From: CAVZCC01 sp963773765
GTDB taxonomy: Bacteria > Actinomycetota > Acidimicrobiia > Acidimicrobiales > Microtrichaceae
Length of the DNA: 64,000 nt
Assembly: GCA_963773765.1 (NCBI GenBank)
Contig: CAVZCC010000005.1
Location: 248,001 to 312,000 of the forward strand
Direction of reading: 5' to 3'
Shown: positions 23,388 through 32,170 of the stretch, in pieces
Position numbering within the stretch: position 1 is the first letter of the stretch
Layout: each line of letters opens with the position of its first letter
Notes under the pieces: model-generated
What the model was told of the DNA's origin: nothing
What the model saw: only the letters and a program-made list of their open reading frames with translations
Databases searched by the model: none
Translations under genes and position numbers: made by a program

Positions 23388-24521
23388 TCAGGCGGCGTCC
23401 AGCACGGCAGCGGCGATGAGGTCCTCGCAGCGACGGGTGTCGTTGAAGGACAGTTGCAGCTGCTTGGCCCGGCGGAAGTAGAGCTGGATCTCGTACTCCA
23501 GCGTGAACCCCACACCACCGAAGATCTGCTGGGCCATGGCCGTGGTGTCGCGGAACGAGTTGCAGGCCGTCAGCTTGGCCATGGGGGCCAGGCGGGCCAG
23601 CGGGCCGCCGGTGGAGTGGGCCCAGGCGGCCTCGTAGGCGAGGAGCTTGGAGCCGTCCGCCACGGTCCGGGCGTCGGCCATGTTGTGGGCCAGCGCCTGG
23701 AAGGCGCCGAGCGGCTTGTCGAACTGCTCACGGTCCTTGGCGTACTGGACCGTCACCTCCAGCGCGTGGTCGCAGCCGCCGTTGGCCAGGGCCGCGGTCA
23801 GGATCATGACGTCCACCATGACCGTGGACCAGGTGGCCCAGCCGCTCCCGGCGTCACCGACGCGGGCCGAGGCGGGCACCGCGACACCGGCCAGGTCCAC
23901 CCGGTACTGGGTGTCGGAGCTGATGGACATGCGCTGGTCCAGCGTGACGCCGTCGGCCGACGGGTCCACCAGGAACAGGTCCACGTCCTCCGGGCCGTCG
24001 CCGGTGCGGGCCAGTACCAACAGGCGTTCGGCCGCGGCGGCGAACCGCACGTGCATCTTCGTCCCGTCCAGCACGAAGCCGTCCCCGGACGGCGTGGCCC
24101 GCAGCTGCACGCCCTGGGGTGAGAACCCGTTGCCGGGCTCCAGCCAGGCCGGGACCACGATGGCGTCGCCGGAGGCCAGACGGGGCAGCCACTCCCGTCG
24201 CTGGTCGTCGGAGCCGGCCGCCAGCAGCGCCCCGGCGGACATCACGCAACTCTCGAGGTGCGGGATGGGGGCCAGGGACCGGCCCAGCTCCTCGTAGAGG
24301 ATGACGCCGTCCAGCATGGAGGACCCGGCGCCCCCGTACTCCTCCGGCAGCATCAGGCCCAGCAGGCCGAGCTCGGCCAGTTGGCCCCACAGCTCCGGCG
24401 GGTAGCCGGTGGGGTCGTCCTCGTACTGGCGCACGACCTCGTCGGGCGCGTACTGGGCGCACAGTCCGCGGACCATGTCACGCAGCATGTCCTGCTCGTC
24501 GGTGAAGTCCAGGTTCAACAT
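23388..24521 (-). CDS. Acyl-CoA dehydrogenase
   Basis: Flavin enzyme of 377 aa. MLNLDFTDEQDMLRDMVRGL starts it; ATG 24521 follows GGAG by 6 nt. LMLPEEYGGAGSSMLDGVIL, KMHVRFAAAAERLLVLAR, YAKDREQFDKPLGAFQAL and FGGVGFTLEYEIQLYFRR are standard. The usual catalytic Glu position near the C-terminus (often YEG) reads LEYEIQLYF, giving candidate Glu residues but no YEG; this is common in the alpha2beta2 acyl-CoA dehydrogenases of steroid and long-chain catabolism, which work as heteromers. The second acyl-CoA dehydrogenase (26771-27991) is in the same operon and could be the partner subunit. Confidence 0.88.
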   Translation of the reverse strand: MLNLDFTDEQDMLRDMVRGLCAQYAPDEVVRQYEDDPTGYPPELWGQLAELGLLGLMLPEEYGGAGSSMLDGVILYEELGRSLAPIPHLESCVMSAGALLAAGSDDQRREWLPRLASGDAIVVPAWLEPGNGFSPQGVQLRATPSGDGFVLDGTKMHVRFAAAAERLLVLARTGDGPEDVDLFLVDPSADGVTLDQRMSISSDTQYRVDLAGVAVPASARVGDAGSGWATWSTVMVDVMILTAALANGGCDHALEVTVQYAKDREQFDKPLGAFQALAHNMADARTVADGSKLLAYEAAWAHSTGGPLARLAPMAKLTACNSFRDTTAMAQQIFGGVGFTLEYEIQLYFRRAKQLQLSFNDTRRCEDLIAAAVLDAA

Positions 24522-24558
24522 GTGGTGCTCCGGTTCGCTTCGATCGGGAACGGCGCCA

Positions 24559-25062
24559 TCAGGGGCGCCACTGGTCGCCGTGTCGGGACCAGGGGTTGTC
24601 ATCGGTCCGGGTCGGCACGGCCACGCGGGCCGCGCAGGTGCTGCAGGTGCGCTCCGGCCGCTCGGCCGATGACGCGGAGAGGGTGACCTCCAGGCTGACC
24701 CACCCGCAGCCGGCCTGGTCCACCTCCGTGCCCGTGACCGTGGCGCTGAACACCATGCGGTCGCCGGGGAACACGGAGTCCCGCATGCGGAAGGTCATCC
24801 GACCGATCCGGCCCTTGGGGCCGGTCCAGTCGGTGATGTAGCGCTCGAACCACGCGGCCTGGTTGGGGGTGTTCAGGAAGATGTCGGCCACGCCGTTGCG
24901 CTCGGTGGCGAACTTGTAGTCGTGGTGCATGGGCCGCCAGTCGCGGCTGGCCAGGGCACCCAGGACGACCAGGGTGGGGGTCACGTCCACGGCCAGCTCC
25001 GGCAGGGCGTCGCCCGCCGCCACCTGGTCCAGCACCACCGGGGTGGGCACGGTCACGGTCAT
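24559..25062 (-). CDS. MaoC-like hot-dog dehydratase domain protein
   Basis: Protein of 167 aa. VLGALASRDWRPMHHDYKFA carries the R-D-x3-H hydratase motif (Asp-x4-His type), and the fold continues with FLNTPNQAAWFERYITDW, MTFRMRDSVFPGDRMVFSA and CGWVSLEVTLS. MaoC hydratases add water to enoyl-CoA. Its ATG overlaps the stop of the upstream MaoC-like gene (ATGA), so the two are made together and may form the two halves of a heteromeric enoyl-CoA hydratase, as in steroid side-chain enzymes. This half keeps the catalytic motif. A C-terminal tail with CSTC is unusual. Confidence 0.82.
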   Translation of the reverse strand: MTVTVPTPVVLDQVAAGDALPELAVDVTPTLVVLGALASRDWRPMHHDYKFATERNGVADIFLNTPNQAAWFERYITDWTGPKGRIGRMTFRMRDSVFPGDRMVFSATVTGTEVDQAGCGWVSLEVTLSASSAERPERTCSTCAARVAVPTRTDDNPWSRHGDQWRP

Positions 25063-25601
25063 GTCGGGCTCCCGTCGCGCCGGTACCCGAAGCCGGTGTA
25101 GGACTCCACGCCCACCACCACACCGTCCTGGTTGAGGTACTCGATGTCGATCACCCAGAACCGGCCGGCGCCCAGCTTGGTGGTCTTGGGCCCGCTGACG
25201 GACCGGAGCACCTGGCGGTGGCTGATGCGATCCCCGGGGCGGACCGGCTCGTGCAGGATGAGCGTGTTGTCGGTCATCACCGCCTCCGGCAGGCCGAACG
25301 CCTCCTTGAGGTCGAAGTGGACCTGCAGCGCCACCTGCTCGCCGGTGGCGCCCGGTTCCCAGTAGTGGGGTCGCATCCACAACGACAGCGTGGTGGGCAC
25401 GGCGATCGGCCCACCGGTGACGGCGGCGGCCACGTCGTCGTCCCAGAAGATCGGGTTGGCGTTCTGCGTGGCCGCACACGTGTCGTAGGAGTAGGCGCGC
25501 TCCACGTCGAACGACGCCGCGTGCTCGTACAGGGGGATGCCGATCATGGCGGCGACCGCCTCCGGCAGGTCGTCCACGACGCCGGGCGCCTGGTCCGTCA
25601 C
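25059..25601 (-). CDS. MaoC N-terminal-like dehydratase (hot-dog) protein
   Basis: Protein of 180 aa with the FAS1_DH/MaoC-N layout: YSYDTCAATQNANPIFWDDD near residue 40, then GPIAVPTTLSLWM, VRPGDRISHRQVLRSVSG and VIDIEYLNQDGVVVG. The Asp/His pair of the active hydratases is not evident, so this is probably the non-catalytic, acyl-binding half of a pair with the next gene. The GTG start at 25601 overlaps the CaiB stop and its own stop overlaps the next start, giving a fully coupled trio. Confidence 0.8.
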   Translation of the reverse strand: MTDQAPGVVDDLPEAVAAMIGIPLYEHAASFDVERAYSYDTCAATQNANPIFWDDDVAAAVTGGPIAVPTTLSLWMRPHYWEPGATGEQVALQVHFDLKEAFGLPEAVMTDNTLILHEPVRPGDRISHRQVLRSVSGPKTTKLGAGRFWVIDIEYLNQDGVVVGVESYTGFGYRRDGSPT

Positions 25602-26767
25602 GCGATCACCCCTGACTCCGCCATGGCGGCCACGGTGGCCTCGTCATAGCCGGCCTCGGCCAGCAGCTCCGCGGTGTCGGTCACGGTTCCCTCCCGGATC
25701 TCGTAGGCGCCGTCCGGCACGACGGTGCCGGCCCAGATGGGGGCGGACTGCCGGAACGGGCCCTCGGTGACGTGCACGGCGTCGGCCACCGAGCCCCGCG
25801 CCCGGTACTGCTCGTCCACGACGGCCTCGGAGACGGTGTTGACCGGTGCGACGCAGGTGTCCGCCGGCCCCAGCACCGCCACCCACTCGTCCCGGGTCCG
25901 GGTGCGGAACACCCCGGCCATGGCGGCACGGATCTCGTCCTGGGCGTCGTCGTCCATCTGCGAACCCGCGTACTGCTCCAGGCCGAGCAGCCGGCAGAGG
26001 TTCTTCCAGAACTGGGGCTCGATGGCACCCACGGTGACGAACAGGCCGTCGCCGCACTCGTACACGTCGTAGCAGGCGTACCGTCCGGTCAGGATGTAGT
26101 GGCCCGGGCCCGGCTCCACCCCGGTGGCCAGGTACTCGTCCACGTACAGGCTCATCATGGCCAGGACCCCGTCCGCGATGGACACGTCCAGGTACCGGCC
26201 GACGCCCGTGCGCCCACGCTCCAGCAACGCCGCCATGATGGCCATGGCCGCCTGCATGCCGCCCGCCGCGATGTCGGCCACGGTGGCACCGGGCAACGCC
26301 GGCCGCCCGTCCCCGCGCCGTCCCGAGCAGTGCAGGAACCCGCCCGCCCCCAGGTAGTTGACGTCGTGGCCGGCCCAGTCCCGGCGGGGGCCGGTCTGGC
26401 CGTAGCCGGACGTGGAGCAGTAGATGATGCCGCCGTTGCGTTCCCGGGCCGAGGCGTAGCCGATGCCGAGGCGGTCGACGACGCCGGGGCGGAACGACTC
26501 GATGACCACGTCCGCCCCCTCGACCAGGTCCAGGAAGGCGTCACGCCCGTCGTCGGCCTTCAGGTCCAGCAGGGCACGGCGCATGCCCCGGTTGCCCGAG
26601 TAGGCGTAGAAGGGCGGAACGATCTGCACCGCACCGGCCCGGGGCACCGGGCCCAGCTTGACCACGTCGGCCCCGTAGTCGGCCAGGGTGCGCGAGGCGC
26701 GGGCGGCCGGGCCCACCGAGGCCAGGTCCAGGACGCGCACGCCCTCCAGAGCCGCCGAGCCGGTCAT
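25598..26767 (-). CDS. CaiB/BaiF (family III) CoA-transferase or acyl-CoA racemase-like enzyme
   Basis: Protein of 389 aa. VRVLDLASVGPAARASRTLA starts the fold; LADYGADVVKLGPV, DVVIESFRPGVVDRLGIGY, YCSTSGYGQTGP, GHDVNYLGAGGFLH and DVSIADGVLAMMSLYVDEYL follow. GHDVNYLGAGGFL resembles the active-site segment of alpha-methylacyl-CoA racemase, so it may epimerise a 2-methylacyl-CoA instead of transferring CoA. The family's usual Asp is in the DVSIADG segment. The stop overlaps the MaoC-N start. Together with two acyl-CoA dehydrogenases and two hydratases it makes one beta-oxidation-like operon behind the operator at 28014. Confidence 0.87.
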   Translation of the reverse strand: MTGSAALEGVRVLDLASVGPAARASRTLADYGADVVKLGPVPRAGAVQIVPPFYAYSGNRGMRRALLDLKADDGRDAFLDLVEGADVVIESFRPGVVDRLGIGYASARERNGGIIYCSTSGYGQTGPRRDWAGHDVNYLGAGGFLHCSGRRGDGRPALPGATVADIAAGGMQAAMAIMAALLERGRTGVGRYLDVSIADGVLAMMSLYVDEYLATGVEPGPGHYILTGRYACYDVYECGDGLFVTVGAIEPQFWKNLCRLLGLEQYAGSQMDDDAQDEIRAAMAGVFRTRTRDEWVAVLGPADTCVAPVNTVSEAVVDEQYRARGSVADAVHVTEGPFRQSAPIWAGTVVPDGAYEIREGTVTDTAELLAEAGYDEATVAAMAESGVIA

Positions 26768-26770
26768 CGC

Positions 26771-27991
26771 TCAGAAGTTCTTGGGGAGGCCCAGGCCCCG
26801 TCGGGCGATGATGTTCTTCTGGATCTCCGACGAGCCACCACCGATGGTGTCGATGACGGTGTAGCGGTAGGTCGACTCCGACCGGCCCTTCATGGGGGCG
26901 TCGTCGGTGTGGACCCGCAGCTGGCTGCCGGGGCCGGCGATGTCCATGGCGGCATCGGCCAGGCGCTTGGACAGCTCGGTGGCGTAGAGCTTGTACTCGG
27001 AGGCGATGACGGTGGGGGGCTGGTAGTCCTTGCCCTCGCGGACCAGCTCCTCGACCTTGACGGCCTCGGCCACGAACTTGAGCCCCATGACGCGGGCCAC
27101 CTCGGCCTCGGCATGGAGGTTGGCCATGCGTGAGCGCACCACGGGGTCCTCCCGCAGGGGCCGGCCGTCACGCTCCGCCGTCTGCACGAACTCGGTCAGC
27201 AGGTCCAGCCGCTGCTTGATCGGGCTGTAGGTGAACATGGTGAACCGCTCGAGGTCCAGTGCCTGGGAGATGTAGCGGAACCCGTGGTTGACCTCACCCA
27301 CGACGTACTCGTCCGGGACGAACACGTCGTCGAGCCACACCTCGTTGGTGCGCTCGTCGCCCATGGTCCAGATGCCGTTGATGGTGATGCCGGGATGGTC
27401 GAGCGGGATGAGCATCAACGTGATGCCCATGTGCTTGTTGTCCGGGTCGGTGCGGACGCCGCACCAGTACCACTCGGCGAAGTGGGCCGAGGTGGTCCAC
27501 GTCTTCTGGCCGTTGCAGAGCCAGCCGGTCACGCCGTTCTCGTCGGTGTGGCGCACGCCCTTGAGCCGCATGGACGCGGCGTCGGAGCCGGCGTTGGGCT
27601 CGGAGTAGCCGACGGCGAACTCGACGTCGTTCTCCAGGATCATGGGCAGGAACTTCTCCTTGAGGAAGTCCGACCCGTGGGCGATCAGCGTCTTGCCGAT
27701 GATGCCGACGCCCTTGCCGATCTGGGGGCCGCCGCGGCCGGCCAGCTCCTCGTTGAGGATGTACTCGTAGACGCCCTCGCCCTCGGTGCCGCCGTACTGC
27801 TCGGGCCAGGTCATCCCCAGCCAGCCCTTGTGACCCAGTTCCTTCATGAACGCCCGCCGCTCCGGCGTGTCCACGATCTGGGCCATGTTCTCCCGGGTCA
27901 CGTCGAAGATGGCGATGTCATCGTGCTCGTCACAGAACGCGACGACCTCCTTGGCGAAGGCCTGCTGTTCCTCGGAGAACTGGAAGTCCAT
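26771..27991 (-). CDS. Acyl-CoA dehydrogenase
   Basis: Flavin enzyme of 406 aa, first gene of the operon. MDFQFSEEQQAFAKEVVAFC, WLGMTWPEQYGGTEGEGVYE, FAVGYSEPNAGSDAASMRL, NGQKTWTTSAHFAEW and TIGGGSSEIQKNIIARRGLG are all standard: flavin and substrate loops and the C-terminal GGSSEI(Q) motif. The body resembles the FadE subunits of cholesterol and long-chain catabolism. ATG 27991 lies 23 nt downstream of the 21-bp operator, so repressor binding would block the promoter or start of transcription. The stop is 3 nt before the CaiB gene. Confidence 0.92.
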   Translation of the reverse strand: MDFQFSEEQQAFAKEVVAFCDEHDDIAIFDVTRENMAQIVDTPERRAFMKELGHKGWLGMTWPEQYGGTEGEGVYEYILNEELAGRGGPQIGKGVGIIGKTLIAHGSDFLKEKFLPMILENDVEFAVGYSEPNAGSDAASMRLKGVRHTDENGVTGWLCNGQKTWTTSAHFAEWYWCGVRTDPDNKHMGITLMLIPLDHPGITINGIWTMGDERTNEVWLDDVFVPDEYVVGEVNHGFRYISQALDLERFTMFTYSPIKQRLDLLTEFVQTAERDGRPLREDPVVRSRMANLHAEAEVARVMGLKFVAEAVKVEELVREGKDYQPPTVIASEYKLYATELSKRLADAAMDIAGPGSQLRVHTDDAPMKGRSESTYRYTVIDTIGGGSSEIQKNIIARRGLGLPKNF

Positions 27992-28013
27992 GGCGTCGGC
28001 TCCGGATCGCTCA

Positions 28014-28034
28014 AATCTGACGGACCGTCAGATT
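28014..28034. promoter_or_regulatory. Shared palindromic operator, site 4 (acyl-CoA dehydrogenase operon)
   Basis: Perfect 9-bp arms AATCTGACG and CGTCAGATT flank GAC; the core is CTGACGGACCGTCAG at 28017-28031. It lies 23-43 nt upstream of the ATG at 27991 and downstream of the TetR stop at 28072. Confidence 0.65.
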
Positions 28035-28071
28035 CTAGACGCGGCACCGGTTCCGGCGCCCAGCCGCCGGA

Positions 28072-28761
28072 TCAGGCCGGAGGCTTGCGACCGGTCACGC
28101 CGGAGTACAGCAGGCGGGCCAGGGCCCGCTGGATCTCCCGGCCCGTGGTGCCGTAGCGCTCGATCCCGTAGCGGTGCCCGGACACCTGGGCCAGCATGGC
28201 CACCAGCACCGAGGCGGTGGCCGTGGGGTCCAGGTCGGCGGGCAGCCTGCCGGCGTCGCGCTGGACCTCCACCTCGGAACCGATGGCCTCGGTGAACGCG
28301 TTGAGCAACTGGATGCGGATCTCGCGGAACCGTTGGTCCCCCTCGGTGGCGGCCAGGTCGATCACGGCCAGCAGCGCCCGGTGCTCGTCCCAGAAGTCCA
28401 GGAACGACGCGGCGATGCGCTCGCAGGTGTCATAGGCGGCGCGGCCGTTCCAGCTGCCCTCCTTCACGGGCCGGGTCAGCCGCTCACGGCCCTCCCCCAC
28501 CAGCTCGTCGGCCAGGGCCAGGAGTGCCGACTCCGCGTCGGGGAAGTACTGGTAGAAGGTCGCCGGTGAGGTCCCCGCGCCGCGGGCGATGTCCACCACC
28601 TTGAGGTCCCGGTAGCTGGTGGTGCCGAGCAGGGACCGGGTCTGGTCCAGCAACCGGGCCCGGGTGGCCAGGCCCCGGCGGCCGGGAACCCGGCCGTCCA
28701 CCGCCCGCAGGTCGCCGTCGTCGTCGGGATCGGTGCCGGTGGGGGCCTGCGCGGAGGACAC
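28072..28761 (-). CDS. TetR-family regulator
   Basis: Protein of 229 aa. The HTH is residues 30-80: RGLATRARLLDQTRSLLGTT, DIARGAGTSPATFYQYFPD. It has a longer N-terminal lead (SSAQAPTGTDPDDDGDLRAV) than usual. It starts at GTG 28761. The operator at 28014 sits right after its stop, in front of the acyl-CoA dehydrogenase operon on the same strand. It is therefore the second candidate, with the TetR at 19531, for the regulator of the five-site regulon. The recognition helix differs between the two proteins, so they probably do not bind the same site. Confidence 0.87.
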   Translation of the reverse strand: MSSAQAPTGTDPDDDGDLRAVDGRVPGRRGLATRARLLDQTRSLLGTTSYRDLKVVDIARGAGTSPATFYQYFPDAESALLALADELVGEGRERLTRPVKEGSWNGRAAYDTCERIAASFLDFWDEHRALLAVIDLAATEGDQRFREIRIQLLNAFTEAIGSEVEVQRDAGRLPADLDPTATASVLVAMLAQVSGHRYGIERYGTTGREIQRALARLLYSGVTGRKPPA

Positions 28762-28829
28762 GCCGAGAGCGTACCGGCGCGCACCGGGGCGGGTGAACGC
28801 CGCTCAGGACGGCGGGGGGGACCGGCTGG

Positions 28830-29564
28830 TCAGCCGAACACGCGGAACAGGAACCAGACGAACAGCGTCACGCCCAGCAGGGCGAGCACCACCGTCATGA
28901 CCATGCCCACGAACAGGGTCAGGACCAGGGCCACGATGATGGCCAGGCTGGATCGCCTGGTCCGGGACCGGTCCGCCAGGTCCGCCTCGATCAGGCGCAC
29001 GTTCTTCTCGTTGGCCTTGTAGGCCATGTCGAACAGCGCACCTCCGAACGGGATCAGCCCGACGGTGCCCTCGAAGGCGACGTTGAGCAGCATCCGCAGG
29101 ATGGTCGGCACGCTGACCCCGGCCGCCACCCCGGCGGTGACCACCACCATGGACAGCACGATGCCGGCGGCGTCACCGATGCCCGGCACCAGCGTGAGGA
29201 TGCCGTCGATGCCGATCCGGCGGCCGCCGGTGGCGGGGATGGGGATGGAGTCGTCCAGCACCCAGGCCAGGCGCCCGACCCACGTTGGCAGGGGCCGGGA
29301 GTTGGGCTTCGGGCCGCGCCGGTGGGCGTCACGGATGTCGTGCCAGGCCTCCACGGCCTCGCTGCGGACGGACTGGACGACCGATCCCGACGGGGGCGGC
29401 ACGGGCACCAGATCCGTCGACGGGGGCGGCGGACCGGACGGCTCGGCGGCTCCGGGACCGGGGGGAGGCGGGAACGGGGGCGGCGGGGCGGGGGCCGCGT
29501 CGGGGCCGATCTCGCGGCCCTCGATCGGGCCCAGGTCGCGGACGTCCTCCGGCACGCCCACCAT
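28830..29564 (-). CDS. DUF4112 membrane protein
   Basis: Protein of 244 aa. The N-terminal 70 residues are Pro-rich and disordered (APPPPFPPPPGPG). The DUF4112 core runs from about residue 95: WVLDDSIPIPATGGRRIGID, LVPGIGDAAGIVLSMVVV, LNVAFEGTVGLIPFGGALFD, YKANEKNVRLIE. Three or four membrane spans follow. The GIDGILTLVPGIGD block is diagnostic. Its function is not established. It follows the LLM gene by 51 nt and could be the last gene of the operon starting at 33429. Confidence 0.88.
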   Translation of the reverse strand: MVGVPEDVRDLGPIEGREIGPDAAPAPPPPFPPPPGPGAAEPSGPPPPSTDLVPVPPPSGSVVQSVRSEAVEAWHDIRDAHRRGPKPNSRPLPTWVGRLAWVLDDSIPIPATGGRRIGIDGILTLVPGIGDAAGIVLSMVVVTAGVAAGVSVPTILRMLLNVAFEGTVGLIPFGGALFDMAYKANEKNVRLIEADLADRSRTRRSSLAIIVALVLTLFVGMVMTVVLALLGVTLFVWFLFRVFG

Positions 29565-29615
29565 CCTGCCCCGCCGGGCCCGGACGACGGGACCGTCGGG
29601 CCCGCATCCTGAGAA

Positions 29616-30479
29616 TCAGCGGATGAAGCGCTCCGCGTAGGTGGCGATGAGCTCCTCGGCCTGCTCCACCTGCGCCGGCGCCGTGATGCCCGCCGCCATC
29701 CACGACGACGTGAGGATGGTGGTCACGCCCACGGACTCCAGCTGCTCGAGCAGGTCCGCGGTGGGGGCGGCGAGGGGCGAGGCGATGATCTCGAACGGTC
29801 GGTCGGCGGTGCCGGCGTCCTCCCGGGCCCGCCGCAGTGTCTCGCAGTACCCGAGCAGCTCGTCCACCGAGTAGTGCACGCCGAGCCAACCGTCACCGAG
29901 GCGGGCGGCACGCCGGAACGCGACGTCGGAGTGCCCACCGACGTAGATCGGGACCGGCTCGCCCGGCGCCGGGCGCATCTCCACCGGGTCGAAGTCGTAG
30001 AAGTCGCCGTGGTACTCGACCATGCCCCCACCCCAGAGGGCCCGCATGACGTCCACCATCTCGTCCATGCGCTTGCCGCGCCGGGCGAACGGCTGCTCCA
30101 GCAGCTCGAACTCCTCGGCCATCCACCCCGCCCCGATGCCCAGGCCCACCCGGTTGCCGGACAGGTAGGCCGCGGTACCGACCGCCTTGGCCACCACGAA
30201 GGGGTTGCGCAACGGGAGCACGAACACGTTGGTCAGGAACCGCAGCCGGGTGGTGACCGCGGACATGGCCCCGATCGCCACCCACGGGTCCGGCCAGTCC
30301 TCCTCCGGGCTGAACAGCGGTGTCCCGTCCGGCGTGTAGGGGTACCTGGAGCCCAGGTAGCTGGGATAGACGACGTGGTCGGACACCGCAACGGAGTCGA
30401 ACCCCGCCGCTTCGGCCGCCACCGCCAGCCGGGCCCAGTGCTCCGGGCGGGCGCCGATCATCGCCTGACAGAACCTCAC
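29616..30479 (-). CDS. LLM-class F420-dependent oxidoreductase
   Basis: Protein of 287 aa. MRFCQAMIGARPEHWARLAV, FDSVAVSDHVVYP, LTNVFVLPLRNPFVVAKAVG, GLGIGAGWMAEEF, PVPIYVGGHSDVAFRRAARL and GDGWLGVHY are family landmarks. It starts at GTG 30479, which overlaps the stop of the CoA ligase gene (GTGA); they are translated together. Third LLM gene of the window, here with an acyl-CoA ligase and a CaiB protein, which suggests action on a CoA-activated or acid substrate. That link is inferred. Confidence 0.88.
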   Translation of the reverse strand: MRFCQAMIGARPEHWARLAVAAEAAGFDSVAVSDHVVYPSYLGSRYPYTPDGTPLFSPEEDWPDPWVAIGAMSAVTTRLRFLTNVFVLPLRNPFVVAKAVGTAAYLSGNRVGLGIGAGWMAEEFELLEQPFARRGKRMDEMVDVMRALWGGGMVEYHGDFYDFDPVEMRPAPGEPVPIYVGGHSDVAFRRAARLGDGWLGVHYSVDELLGYCETLRRAREDAGTADRPFEIIASPLAAPTADLLEQLESVGVTTILTSSWMAAGITAPAQVEQAEELIATYAERFIR

Positions 30480-32123
30480 AGCAGCTCCCCGATCGCTCGT
30501 TCGCGCAGTTCGTACTTGAGCACCTTGCCGCTGGCGTTGAGGGGCAGGACGTCCACCACCTCGACGAACCTCGGTGCCTTGTAGTTGGCCATCTCGCTCC
30601 GGGCCCAGGCCACGATCTCCGCCGGGTCGGGCCGGGCACCCGCGGTGGGCACGACGAAGGCGAAGCCCACCTCACCCTGGCGATCGTCCGGCACCCCCAC
30701 CACCGCGGCCTGGGCCACGTGGGGATGGGCCAGCAGCAGCTGCTCGATCTCGGCCGGGTAGGCGTTGAACCCGCCGACGATGAACATGTCCTTGGTCCGG
30801 TCCGTGATGCGCAGGTAGCCGCGTTCGTCCATCACGCCGACGTCGCCGGTGTGGAGCCAGCCGTCGGCGTCGATGGCCTCGGCGGTCTGCTCCGGTTCCT
30901 CGAAGTAGCTCGCGCATCACGTTGTAGCCCCGCACGACGACCTCGCCCGACGACCCGGCCGGCTGCTCGGTCGCCGTCGTCGTCCACCACACGGACCTCC
31001 ACCCCGGGAATGGCCCGCCCGGAGGTGGTGGCGATGGTCTCGGCGTCGTCGTCACGGCGGCACACCGTCACCACACCGCAGGCCTCGGTGAGCCCGTAGG
31101 CCGTGAGCACGGTCTCGAACCCCAGGTCGGTCGCCCATCCGCCGGACCAGTTCCACCGGCACCACCGCGGCGCCGGTCACGGCCAGGCGCAGGGTGACGG
31201 CCCGTTCCCGGTCGAAACCGGGGTGGTTGAGCATCGTCTGGTAGAGCGTCGGTGGACCCGGGATCATGCTGATCCGCTCGGCCTCGATGGTGTCGATGGC
31301 CGCGTCCACGTCGAACACCGCCTGCGGAACCATGGTCGCCCCCGTCATGAGGCAGGCCAGGATGCCCGCCTTGTAGCCGAAGGCGTGGAAGAACGGGTTG
31401 ATGATGAGGTAGCGGTCGTCCTCCCGCAGTCCCACCAGGTCGGCCCAGTCCGAGAAGGCCCGCAGCGTCTGGGCATGGGTCTGGACCACCCCCTTGGGAT
31501 GCCCCGTGGTGCCGGAGGTGAACAACAGGTCGGACATGGCCGAGCCCTCCAGGGAGGCGACCCGCTCGTCCACCACGACGGGGTCCACGCCCTCGCCGCG
31601 GGCCAGGAAGGCGTCCAGCGTCATCGTGTCGACCGGGGTCGCACCTTCATGGCGCAGCAGGACGATCCCCTCCAGGTCACCCAGGGTGCCGGGTGCCTCC
31701 CGGAGCATGGAGACGTAGTCGTTGCCCAGGAACCCCTCCACCGTGAACAGGAGCCGGGCCCGGCTGCGACGGAGGATGTCGGCTGCCTCCACCCCCTTGT
31801 AGCGGGTGTTGAGCGGGACCAGCGCGGCGCCGGCGGTCTGCAGGCCGAGCAGCGCGACCACCCATTCCCAGCAGTTGGGCGCCCAGATCGCCACCCGGTC
31901 CCCGGGCTGCACCCCGGACCCGACGAGGGCCGCCGCCATGGCATCCGACGCGGCTGCGCAGCCCCGCGAAGGTCAGCCGCACCTCGGGCGTGGCCGAGCG
32001 GTCCACGATCGCCTCGGCGTCGCCGCGGACGACGGCGGCGTCGCGGACGAGTGCGGGGATGGTTCCCCACCGCAGGTCACCACGCGTGCCTTCCGGTCCT
32101 GTCCCCTGGCCGACCTCGCTCAT
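30476..32123 (-). CDS. AMP-forming acyl-CoA ligase (four apparent frameshifts)
   Basis: Member of the ANL superfamily, activating a carboxylic acid as acyl-AMP and then acyl-CoA; 547 aa after correction. ATG 32123 follows GGGGGG by 4 nt. The P-loop is LLFTSGTTGHPKGVV; YGLTEACGVVTVC, GWLHTGDVGVMDERGYLRI, TDRTKDMFIVGGFNAYPAEI and the C-terminal catalytic Lys in NASGKVLKYELRE are all intact. The frame slips by one base near 31955, 31137, 30963 and 30911; each neighbouring frame resumes exactly on a family motif, so the gene is probably whole. It lies 47 nt after the CaiB gene and overlaps the LLM start. Substrate unknown. Confidence 0.85.
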
Positions 32124-32170
32124 CACACCCCCCGGATCGGGGCCGACTCTACGCCCTCGTGCCGGACGCG

